Source: Erythrobacteraceae bacterium CCH12-C2 (GTDB taxonomy: Bacteria > Pseudomonadota > Alphaproteobacteria > Sphingomonadales > Sphingomonadaceae). From it: a stretch of DNA of 14,563 nucleotides. Position numbers and translations under genes: made by a program. Of the stretch, positions 9,116-14,563 are shown in pieces; position 1 is the first letter of the stretch, and each line of letters begins with the position of its first letter. The notes under the pieces were generated by a model. That model searched no databases. It was given only the letters and a program-made list of their open reading frames with translations, and had not been told where the DNA came from. The stretch spans positions 1-14,563 of the forward strand of contig LSKF01000029.1 in NCBI GenBank assembly GCA_001556995.1, given 5' to 3'.

Positions 9116-10018
9116 ATGCGTAGTCTGACCCATCTTGAACGGCTCGAAGCCGAAAGCATCCATATCTTCCGCGAAGTCGTGGCCGAGGCGGAAAACCCGG
9201 TCATGCTCTATTCGGTGGGCAAGGATAGCTCGGTCATGCTGCATCTGGCGCGCAAGGCGTTCTACCCTGCGCCCCCTCCCTTCCCGATGCTGCATGTTGC
9301 CAGCGGGTGGGATTTTGCCGACCTTTTGGCGCACCGCGACCGGACGGTGCGCGAATATGGGCTCAAGCTGATCATCGCCCAGAACGAGGACGCTGAGGCG
9401 CAGGGGATCAACCCCTTCGACACTGGCAGCGCGCTCTATTCGCAGGCGCAGCTGACCGATCCCCTCAAGCGCGCGTTGACCGCGCATGGCTTTGACGCAG
9501 CCTTCGGCGGCGGGCGGCGCGATGAGGAAAAGGCGCGGGCGAAGGAACGCATCTTCAGCTTCCGCTCTGCCGCGCACCGCTGGGACCCCAAGAATCAGCG
9601 GCCGGAATTATGGAACCTCTACAACGCCAAGAAGGCCAAGGGCGAGAGCATCCGGGTGTTCCCGATCTCGAACTGGACCGAGCTCGACATCTGGCAATAC
9701 ATCGCGCTCGAAAACATCGACATCGTCCCGCTTTATTTTAGCAAGCCTCGCCCCACGGTCGAGCGCGACGGGATGCTGCTGGTGGTCGATGATGACCGCT
9801 TCCGGCTCGAGCCCGGCGAGGAGCCCGTCACCCGCCCGGTGCGCTTCCGCACATTGGGCTGCTACCCGCTCACTGGCGCGACCGAGAGCACGGCCACCGA
9901 AATGAACGACATCATCCAGGAAATGCTGCTCGCCACCGGGTCGGAACGCCAAGGGCGCGCGATCGACAAGGGCCAGTCGGCGAGCATGGAAGACAAGAAG
10001 CAGGAAGGTTACTTTTGA
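9116..10018 (+). CDS. cysD: Sulfate adenylyltransferase subunit 2, CysD
   Basis: A 300-residue PP-loop enzyme. With the GTPase CysN, CysD makes adenosine 5'-phosphosulfate from ATP and sulfate, for assimilation or for sulfate transfer. Family marks are [14 protein letters not shown] at the start, PP-loop [11 protein letters not shown] (33-43), [20 protein letters not shown] (126-145), [36 protein letters not shown] and the C-terminal KKQEGYF. Two conserved motifs are altered. The usual HVDTGWKF/HVDTTWKF reads HVASGWDF (60-67), and the His-containing NPFxHGSAxHTD reads [12 protein letters not shown] (99-110). The start was set at ATG 9116 by family alignment; the ribosome binding site is weak, and the frame is open back to TTG 9077. 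The stop overlaps the cysN start by one base, but cysN is broken, so no intact partner is visible here. Confidence 0.93.
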   Translation: MRSLTHLERLEAESIHIFREVVAEAENPVMLYSVGKDSSVMLHLARKAFYPAPPPFPMLHVASGWDFADLLAHRDRTVREYGLKLIIAQNEDAEAQGINPFDTGSALYSQAQLTDPLKRALTAHGFDAAFGGGRRDEEKARAKERIFSFRSAAHRWDPKNQRPELWNLYNAKKAKGESIRVFPISNWTELDIWQYIALENIDIVPLYFSKPRPTVERDGMLLVVDDDRFRLEPGEEPVTRPVRFRTLGCYPLTGATESTATEMNDIIQEMLLATGSERQGRAIDKGQSASMEDKKQEGYF

Positions 10019-10101
10019 TGGACGCGCCCTCCTCCTTCCAGACCGACAGCCTCATCGCCGAGGATATCGACGCCTACCTGAACGCGCACCAGCACAAGAG
10101 C
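10018..10101 (+). pseudogene. cysN: Truncated cysN (first 28 codons of sulfate adenylyltransferase GTPase subunit)
   Basis: Directly after cysD, with the normal one-base TGATG overlap, ATG 10018 opens a reading frame whose first 28 residues have the CysN N-terminus: QTDSLIAEDIDAYL followed by HQHKS. In intact CysN this is followed at once by LLRFITCGSVDDGKS, the GTPase P-loop. Here the similarity stops at HKS (codon ending 10101) and unrelated sequence begins. The P-loop, the GTPase domain and all later domains are absent. The frame remains open and runs into the downstream TPR-like gene (to 10935), so a chimeric 305-residue product is formally possible. CysN function is lost unless another copy exists elsewhere in the genome. 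Confidence 0.85.
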
Positions 10102-10213
10102 CCAATCGATCACCGACTATCCGCTGCGCAATCAGACGATCCTGGCCATGGCGGGCTATGCTTTGCTGCTGCTCACTCGGATCGCTACCGATCATCCGCG
10201 GAGAGAGCCATGA
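10100..10213 (+). pseudogene. C-terminal remnant of a probable O-antigen ligase/polymerase (Wzy/WaaL-like)
   Basis: In the frame one base off from cysN, about 36 codons from near 10103 to the TGA at 10211-10213 read like a genuine membrane-protein end. The stretch QSITDYPLRNQTILAMAGYA is followed by LLLLTRIATDHPRREP. The DYPLR motif just before a last hydrophobic helix is characteristic of the C-terminus of O-antigen ligase family proteins. The stop codon overlaps the ATG of the following gene in the operon-typical ATGA arrangement, which supports this being the original reading frame of the upstream neighbour. The 5' part is missing and no start belongs to it. The family assignment rests on a short fragment and should be held loosely. 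Confidence 0.6.
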
Positions 10214-10935
10214 TCGGACGGATCTTCTGGTATGTCGCGCTGGTCGGCATTGCGATCGTCACCACCGGGCTGCAAATCGACAAGCAAGCCGAGTCGAACG
10301 CAGCCCTAGCCAAAGCGGTGCCTGAACCGCTGCGCAACTTTGCGCAGACCCAAGTCACCCTGAATGCACTGGCCAGCGACGATGCCGATGCGGCGCTCGC
10401 CGAGGCGGTGCGTTTGGTGCGCCGCCGCCCCGTGCCAGCGGAGTATCTCACGCTCCTCGCTACCGCACAGGCCAAGGCGGGCAAGGCTGAGCAGGCTGCG
10501 ATCACCATCCAGATCGCCGGTCAGCGCGGCTGGCGCGATCAGGCGGCGCAGGAAGCCACCTTACGTCTTGCTTTGGCTGCAGGCGACAAGGCCGAGGCCG
10601 CGCGGCGCTATGCTGCGTTGTTCCGGGGCGTGGCGACCCCAGACACGTTGCTGATCGACCTTGGCCAGCAGGTGCTGGATGAGCCGGGCGGGGCTGGGCG
10701 CTCGACCCTCGCCGGAGTTATTGCCGGCGCTGATCGCTGGCACACGATGTTCCTACAGCGCGGCACCCGGGTGATGCCTGCTGATGCCTTCGCGGAAGTG
10801 GTGGTGACCGCTGCCGATGGGGGCGCGCGGTTCGAATGTGAGGCGCTGAAGATCGCGGCCGAAGGCGTGCGCCAGCGCGATGCGAGGGCCGCAACTCAGC
10901 TCGCGCCCGTGCTTCAGCAGAGCTGCCCGTCCTGA
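10210..10935 (+). CDS. Membrane-anchored TPR-like protein, probable exopolysaccharide-locus passenger
   Basis: A 241-residue protein of no firmly recognised family. An N-terminal membrane helix (about 5-22, WYVALVGIAIVTTGL) suggests an inner-membrane anchor with a periplasmic body. Residues about 50-145 are Ala-rich amphipathic helices with a tetratricopeptide-like pattern (AALAEAVRLVRRRPVPAEYL, AQAKAGKAEQAAITIQIAGQ, ALAAGDKAEAARRYAALF). Two cysteines (C210 and C239) in the C-terminal part could form a disulfide. The start ATG 10210 has a good ribosome binding site (GGAGAGAG) and overlaps the stop of the Wzy-like remnant by four bases, so the pair was probably one operon. The frame is continuous with truncated cysN upstream, but the ribosome binding site and membrane anchor favour 10210. 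It is convergent with mmsB, 32 bases away. Function unknown. Confidence 0.75.
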   Translation: MIGRIFWYVALVGIAIVTTGLQIDKQAESNAALAKAVPEPLRNFAQTQVTLNALASDDADAALAEAVRLVRRRPVPAEYLTLLATAQAKAGKAEQAAITIQIAGQRGWRDQAAQEATLRLALAAGDKAEAARRYAALFRGVATPDTLLIDLGQQVLDEPGGAGRSTLAGVIAGADRWHTMFLQRGTRVMPADAFAEVVVTAADGGARFECEALKIAAEGVRQRDARAATQLAPVLQQSCPS

Positions 10936-10967
10936 GTCCGCACGCGCGGGCGCTGTGTTTCGCAAGT

Positions 10968-11837
10968 TTACTGAAGCGTGCGGATGATGCCCGAGAAATC
11001 CGTGCCGGCATTGTCGGCGGCGAAAGCCTCGTAAATCGCGCGGGCGTGATCGCCGAGCGCGACCGTGGCCCCGACGCTCTCGGCCGCTGCTATCGCCAGT
11101 CTGAGATCCTTGAGCATCAGTCCGGCGGCAAATCCGCCCTGATAGTCGTTGTCGGCGGGGGTTGTAGGACCCACGCCGGGGACAGGGCAGTAAGTGGTCA
11201 TCGACCAGTTCTGACCCGATGAGACACTGGCAATGTCGTAGAAGGTCTGCGGGTCGAGCCCGAGCTTCTCGGCCATGGTAAAGGCCTCGCAGGTGCCGAT
11301 CATGTGGATCGCGAGCAGCATGTTGTTGCAGATCTTGGCCGCTTGGCCGGTGCCGGGACCGCCTGCGTGGATCACCGCCTTGCCCATCGCGGCAAGGATC
11401 GGCTGGGCGCGGGCGAAGGCTTCTTCGCTGCCGCCGACCATGAAGGTGAGCGTCCCACCAGCCGCCGCCGTGATCCCGCCAGAGACGGGGGCGTCGACCA
11501 TTTGGTAGCCATGCGCTGCAGTGGCTTCGATCATTTCGCGCGCGGTGGCGACGTCGATGGTCGAACAGTCCATCATGATCGCGCCTTCAGGGGCATGGCC
11601 GATCACGTCGTCCCAATAGACCTGTTTGACGATAGCCCCGTTGGGCAGCATCGAGACGACCGCCTCGGCCCCGGCGCAGGCGTCCCTGGCGGTGGCGAAG
11701 GTCGCGCAACCCACCTCGCGCGCGGCGGTGAGCGCGGGTTCGGAAAGGTCGAAGGCGCGGACGTCATGGCCCGCCTTGACCAGATTGGCCGCCATCCCGC
11801 CGCCCATGTTGCCGAGGCCGATAAAGGCGATTTTCAT
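10968..11837 (-). CDS. mmsB: 3-hydroxyisobutyrate dehydrogenase
   Basis: A 289-residue NAD-dependent beta-hydroxyacid dehydrogenase that oxidises 3-hydroxyisobutyrate to methylmalonate semialdehyde in valine breakdown. It has the N-terminal Rossmann motif FIGLGNMGGGMA (5-16), the substrate motif DAPVSGG (115-121), and catalytic Lys168 within GQAAKICNNM. NYQGGF is replaced by DYQGGFAAGLMLKDL (231-245), typical of the mmsB branch. The start ATG 11837 has GGGAGAG upstream. The frame is open to 11966, but that extension lies inside the upstream small gene and lacks family character. One base separates it from the stop of that small membrane-protein gene, so it is the last member of the valine operon. 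No clear terminator is visible in the 32 bases before the convergent gene's stop. Confidence 0.96.
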   Translation of the reverse strand: MKIAFIGLGNMGGGMAANLVKAGHDVRAFDLSEPALTAAREVGCATFATARDACAGAEAVVSMLPNGAIVKQVYWDDVIGHAPEGAIMMDCSTIDVATAREMIEATAAHGYQMVDAPVSGGITAAAGGTLTFMVGGSEEAFARAQPILAAMGKAVIHAGGPGTGQAAKICNNMLLAIHMIGTCEAFTMAEKLGLDPQTFYDIASVSSGQNWSMTTYCPVPGVGPTTPADNDYQGGFAAGLMLKDLRLAIAAAESVGATVALGDHARAIYEAFAADNAGTDFSGIIRTLQ

Positions 11838-11838
11838 G

Positions 11839-12072
11839 TCACTCTCCCATGCCCAAGGTAGCTCGCATGATCGTGATGCCTGCCACCATCCCGGATAAAA
11901 ACACCCAAAAATGGGATTCAAGCTGCAGAAGCCAACTGAGGCCTGCACCGAAAGTGCCGCCGACACCCATATCGGAGAGCGACGCGATCTCCTTCTTGCT
12001 ATCCTTCGTTCGCCACTTTGCCATTAGCAGCAAGAAGGCAGAGGCGACCGCGCCGAGGATGAGGCCGTTCAC
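11839..12072 (-). CDS. Small membrane protein of unknown function in the valine operon
   Basis: A 77-residue protein with two or three hydrophobic stretches: about 2-17 (GLILGAVASAFLLLMA), a Gly-rich segment about 35-50, and about 55-71 (FWVFLSGMVAGITIMRA). A charged loop (KWRTKDSKKE, 18-27) follows the first helix. It matches no family I recognise. The preferred start is GTG 12072, which overlaps the enoyl-CoA hydratase stop by four bases (GTGA) and has GGAAGGGG upstream. GTG 12084 is possible and would add four residues. The stop is one base from the mmsB ATG. Sandwiched in this way it must be translated with the operon, and frame integrity between two conserved enzymes supports a real gene. 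A membrane role in valine catabolism, such as transport or tethering, is only a guess. Confidence 0.7.
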   Translation of the reverse strand: MNGLILGAVASAFLLLMAKWRTKDSKKEIASLSDMGVGGTFGAGLSWLLQLESHFWVFLSGMVAGITIMRATLGMGE

Positions 12073-12863
12073 CGCCCCTTCCACTGCCCTTCGCGCTTTT
12101 CGATGAAGGCGGCCATGCCCTCCACCTTATCCTCGGAGGCGGTGAGGATCTGGAATATCCGGCGCTCGATGATCAGCCCCTGATCCAGCGTCATCTCGAA
12201 TGCCGCGTTGACCATTTCCTTGTTGGCGATGGCGGCCATCGGCGGCATCGCGGCGATGGTTGCGGCGGTCTTGAGCGTCTCGGCGATCAGCTCCTCATGT
12301 GGCACCACGCGCGCGACAAGGTTGGCACGCTCGGCCTCCTCAGCACCCATCATCCGGCCGGTGAGGCACATTTCCATCGCCTTCGACTTGCCGATCGCGC
12401 GGGTCAGCCGCTGCGAGCCGCCCATGCCGGGGGCGACGCCCAGCTTGATCTCGGGCTGGCCGAACTTCGCCTTGTCCGAAGCGATGATGAAATCCGCCAT
12501 CATGGCAAGCTCGCACCCGCCGCCCAGCGCAAAGCCGTTGACCGCCGCGATCCAAGGCTTGCGGGTCTTCTTGACGATTTCGCTGGTCCAGGGGCTGAAG
12601 AAGTCGTCGAGGTAGAAATCAGCCGCCGGCTTCTCGCTCATTTCCTTGATGTCGGCGCCTGCGGCGAAGGCCTTTTCACCGCTGCCGGTCAGCACGGCGC
12701 AAAGCTGCGAGCTATCGGCCTGATAGGCGGCGAAGGCGTGGATCAGCTCCTCCAGCACCTTCGAATTCAATGCATTCAACGCCTGCGGGCGGTTGATGGT
12801 GATCAGCGTGACACCCTTGGTGCCCTGCGCGTTCGCTTCGGTGGTGATGGTCTCATAGGTCAT
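12069..12863 (-). CDS. Enoyl-CoA hydratase (probable methacrylyl-CoA hydratase)
   Basis: A 264-residue crotonase-fold hydratase. The fold marks are NRPQALNALN (24-33), the oxyanion segment AFAAGADIKEM (65-75), GFALGGGCELAMMAD (110-124) with catalytic Glu118, and FGQPEIKLGVAPGMGG (134-149) with catalytic Glu138. Both glutamates needed for water addition are therefore present. It is shaped like the general short-chain hydratase EchA/FadB-like group. Its place between 3-hydroxyisobutyryl-CoA hydrolase and mmsB implies hydration of methacrylyl-CoA to 3-hydroxyisobutyryl-CoA. ATG 12863 overlaps the hydrolase stop by four bases (ATGA) and was chosen over ATG 12875, which would add only META. The C-terminal helix AAFIEKREGQWKGR is typical. 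Confidence 0.95.
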   Translation of the reverse strand: MTYETITTEANAQGTKGVTLITINRPQALNALNSKVLEELIHAFAAYQADSSQLCAVLTGSGEKAFAAGADIKEMSEKPAADFYLDDFFSPWTSEIVKKTRKPWIAAVNGFALGGGCELAMMADFIIASDKAKFGQPEIKLGVAPGMGGSQRLTRAIGKSKAMEMCLTGRMMGAEEAERANLVARVVPHEELIAETLKTAATIAAMPPMAAIANKEMVNAAFEMTLDQGLIIERRIFQILTASEDKVEGMAAFIEKREGQWKGR

Positions 12864-13915
12864 AGCGGTTTCCATTCCTCGCCCTCCGGCAGGGGCGCGA
12901 AGATCGCGTCGAGCAATTCTTCACTCACCTCTTCGGGGGTGGCCGGGTTCCATTTGGGATCATTGGTCTTGTCGACGATCACCGCGCGCACGCCCTCGGC
13001 AAAGTCGGGGCGGGTCAGCACGCGGGATGCGATGCGGTATTCCATCCGCATGTTGTCAGCGAAGTCGGTCAGGGCCGCGCTCTCCGCGAGTTGGCGAAGT
13101 GCGACCTTGCAGGTCTGCGGGCTCTTGGTGCCGAGCGTGTCGCGCTCCTTCACCGCCCAATCATCCCCCGCATCGATCGCGGCTTCAAGGCTGGCGAGGA
13201 TGTCTTCGTAGCGGTCAGAGTGGAAATGCTTGATGATCTTGTCCGCATTGACCTCGATCCGCGCCTTGGGCGGGGTGCCGACGGGCTCACTCAGGATGCC
13301 CGCGATCCGATCCGGGTGATCATGGATGCGGGCCTTGATATCCTCCAGCATGTCGTGCGGCACGTAGTGGGTGGCAAGCCCGGTCCACAGGCATTCCGAC
13401 CCATCAAGCCGCGCGCCGGTGAGCGCCAGAAACTGCCCGAGTCTGCCACCGAGCCGCGACAGATACCAACCGCCGCCGACATCGGGGAACAGGCCAATCC
13501 CGGTTTCGGGCATGGCAAATCGGGTGTTCTCCGTCGCCACCCGGAACTTCGCCGGCTGGCTGATGCCCACGCCGCCGCCCATCGTGATGCCATCCATGAA
13601 GGCGACAATCGGCTTGGCGTAAGTGAACATCTGGTGGTTCAATTGGTATTCGTCGTGGAAGAACTTGCGCCCCCGCACGCCGCCATCATTCAGCGCTGAA
13701 TCGCGCAAAAAGGCGATATCGCCCCCGGCGCAGAAGCCGCGCCCTTCGGCGTGATCGAGGATCACCGCCTTGATGCTGTCATCCGCCGCCCATGCGGTCA
13801 GCGCCGCGCTCATCGCGTGGCACATCTCCAGCGTCAGCGCGTGGAGTGCCTTGGGCCGGTTGAGGCTGATATGGCCGATCGGGCCTTTGGTGGAGATCAG
13901 GACGTCTTCGGTCAT
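12860..13915 (-). CDS. 3-hydroxyisobutyryl-CoA hydrolase
   Basis: A 351-residue crotonase-superfamily thioesterase, longer than hydratases and typical of HIBCH. It releases 3-hydroxyisobutyrate from its CoA ester, which prevents build-up of reactive methacrylyl-CoA. The visible marks are HISLNRPKALHALTLEM (15-31), FCAGGDIAFLRD (61-72), MDGITMGGGVGIS (107-119) and FAMPETGIGLFPDVGGGWYL (133-152). The last contains Glu137 and Asp145, the positions that distinguish the hydrolase active site. The C-terminal extension ending DPKWNPATPEEV is also diagnostic of the family. ATG 13915 overlaps the VOC gene stop by one base, and its own stop overlaps the hydratase start by four, so it sits in a tightly coupled operon. 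Confidence 0.96.
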   Translation of the reverse strand: MTEDVLISTKGPIGHISLNRPKALHALTLEMCHAMSAALTAWAADDSIKAVILDHAEGRGFCAGGDIAFLRDSALNDGGVRGRKFFHDEYQLNHQMFTYAKPIVAFMDGITMGGGVGISQPAKFRVATENTRFAMPETGIGLFPDVGGGWYLSRLGGRLGQFLALTGARLDGSECLWTGLATHYVPHDMLEDIKARIHDHPDRIAGILSEPVGTPPKARIEVNADKIIKHFHSDRYEDILASLEAAIDAGDDWAVKERDTLGTKSPQTCKVALRQLAESAALTDFADNMRMEYRIASRVLTRPDFAEGVRAVIVDKTNDPKWNPATPEEVSEELLDAIFAPLPEGEEWKPL

Positions 13916-14310
13916 CAGGCCGGTTCTTTCGGTTCAATCAGATCCCAGCGATTGCCAAACGGATCGCTGAAGACGGCAACGGTGCCGTAGCGCTCATGGC
14001 GCGGTTGTTCCTCGAATGTGGCCCCCGCATCGACCAGCCGTGCGTGGGTCGTTGCGAAGTCATCGGTGTGCACGAAAAAGCCCACGCGCCCTCCGGTCTG
14101 GTTACCGATCGCGGCGGACTGTTCAGGGGTGGTCGCCTTTGCCAGCAGTAGCCGCCCGCCATCCGCCCCGCCGACCACGACCCAGCGCTTGCCTTCGCCC
14201 AGATCGCTGTCTTCGACCAGATCGAAGCCAAGCCCGCCGACAAAGAAGGCGATGGCCGCGTCGTAATCGGGCACCACCAGCGTTGCCATCGTGAAGCGCA
14301 CGCCGGTCAC
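13915..14310 (-). CDS. VOC-superfamily (glyoxalase/bleomycin-resistance-like) protein
   Basis: A 131-residue protein with the two beta-alpha-beta-beta-beta repeats of the vicinal oxygen chelate fold. The first is about 5-60 (VPDYDAAIAFFVGGLGFDLV) and the second about 74-127 (ending FSDPFGNRWDLIEP). At the four positions that usually carry metal ligands I see Met/Thr near 8, Ala near 57, Arg75 and Asp123, not His/Glu/His/Glu. A classical glyoxalase I or methylmalonyl-CoA epimerase activity is therefore doubtful; binding without metal is as likely. GTG 14310 is the start because it overlaps the acyl-CoA dehydrogenase stop by four bases (GTGA). Its own stop overlaps the hydrolase ATG by one. It is thus fixed inside the valine operon, but its role there is unknown. 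Confidence 0.88.
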   Translation of the reverse strand: MTGVRFTMATLVVPDYDAAIAFFVGGLGFDLVEDSDLGEGKRWVVVGGADGGRLLLAKATTPEQSAAIGNQTGGRVGFFVHTDDFATTHARLVDAGATFEEQPRHERYGTVAVFSDPFGNRWDLIEPKEPA

Positions 14311-14563
14311 TGGCGCAGCAGATCCCGGCCCACGACCATGCGCATGATCTGATTGGTGCCTTCGAGGATCGAATGCACGCGCAGATCGCGCCAGAACCGT
14401 TCAATCGGGTAATCCTGCAGGTAGCCATAGCCGCCGAACAGCTGCAACGCACGGTCGACCACGGCGCTGCCATTGTCGGTGGCGAGACGCTTGGCCATGG
14501 CGGAGAAGCGCGTCTTGTCGGGCGCGTTGTCGGTCACCTTGGCCGCCGCGAGGTAGAGCAGCG
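14307..14563 (-). CDS. Acyl-CoA dehydrogenase, C-terminal part (probable isobutyryl-CoA dehydrogenase)
   Basis: Only the last 85 codons lie in the window; the frame is open through the right edge. The visible part is the C-terminal four-helix domain of a FAD-dependent acyl-CoA dehydrogenase. VVDRALQLFGGYGYLQDYPI (in the second half) and RDLRVHSILEGTNQIMRMVV include the conserved GGYGY flavin-contact motif and the EGTNQI motif seen at the end of nearly all members. Given the hydrolase, hydratase and mmsB that follow, the substrate is probably isobutyryl-CoA, oxidised to methacrylyl-CoA. The catalytic glutamate region lies outside or near the edge and cannot be judged. The stop overlaps the VOC gene start by four bases. 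Confidence 0.93.
   Translation of the reverse strand, partial: LLYLAAAKVTDNAPDKTRFSAMAKRLATDNGSAVVDRALQLFGGYGYLQDYPIERFWRDLRVHSILEGTNQIMRMVVGRDLLRQ

Noticed and set aside
10936..10967. Possible bidirectional terminator between the TPR-like gene and mmsB
   Set aside because: Only a four-base CCGC/GCGG stem is present, with no useful T-run; too weak to call.
12297..13211. A 304-codon plus-strand frame opposite the hydratase and hydrolase
   Set aside because: Antisense to two conserved crotonase-fold genes with intact catalytic residues; no family features of its own.

Overview
The window is high-GC, densely packed bacterial chromosome, most likely from an alphaproteobacterium of the Sphingomonadales (Erythrobacteraceae or Sphingomonadaceae type). 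This is inferred from the overall protein flavour (FtsH, a NodT-type outer-membrane lipoprotein, a branched-chain acyl-CoA operon with 1-4 base overlaps) and from the strong GC bias at third codon positions. It was not tested by alignment. No tRNA, rRNA, CRISPR array, insertion sequence or phage gene was seen, and there is no gene-free stretch longer than 300 bases.

Layout. (1) 1-2240, minus strand: the start of a small secreted protein (cut by the window edge), a strong intrinsic terminator, then ftsH. (2) 2348-7467: a minus-strand TetR-family repressor faces a plus-strand four-gene operon (FtsX/MacB-type permease, ATPase, HlyD-type membrane fusion protein, NodT-type outer-membrane lipoprotein). 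Together these form a complete tripartite ABC efflux pump. Two tandem copies of a palindromic operator lie in the shared promoter gap. (3) 7441-8972, minus strand: a MaoC-fold dehydratase and an alpha-methylacyl-CoA racemase, overlapping by one base. (4) 9116-10935, plus strand: cysD, then a cysN gene that breaks off after 28 codons and is joined to the last 36 or so codons of what looks like an O-antigen ligase/polymerase, then an intact membrane-anchored TPR-like protein. (5) 10968-14563, minus strand: a valine (isobutyryl-CoA) degradation operon. In transcription order it holds an acyl-CoA dehydrogenase (cut by the edge), a VOC protein, 3-hydroxyisobutyryl-CoA hydrolase, enoyl-CoA hydratase, a small unknown membrane protein and mmsB.

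How they work together. The efflux genes are almost certainly one regulated unit under the divergent TetR protein. The valine genes cover isobutyryl-CoA to methylmalonate semialdehyde, with two unassigned passengers (VOC and small membrane protein) that are translationally locked into the operon. The racemase/MaoC pair also acts on branched acyl-CoA esters.

The most unusual signal is the cysN junction near 10101. Sulfate activation needs CysD and CysN together, yet cysN is reduced to its first 28 codons and abuts a foreign C-terminal fragment in another reading frame. This marks a deletion or rearrangement (or an assembly chimera). It has placed a polysaccharide-locus TPR gene behind cysD. 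The adjacent CysD also departs from the family consensus in two usually conserved motifs.
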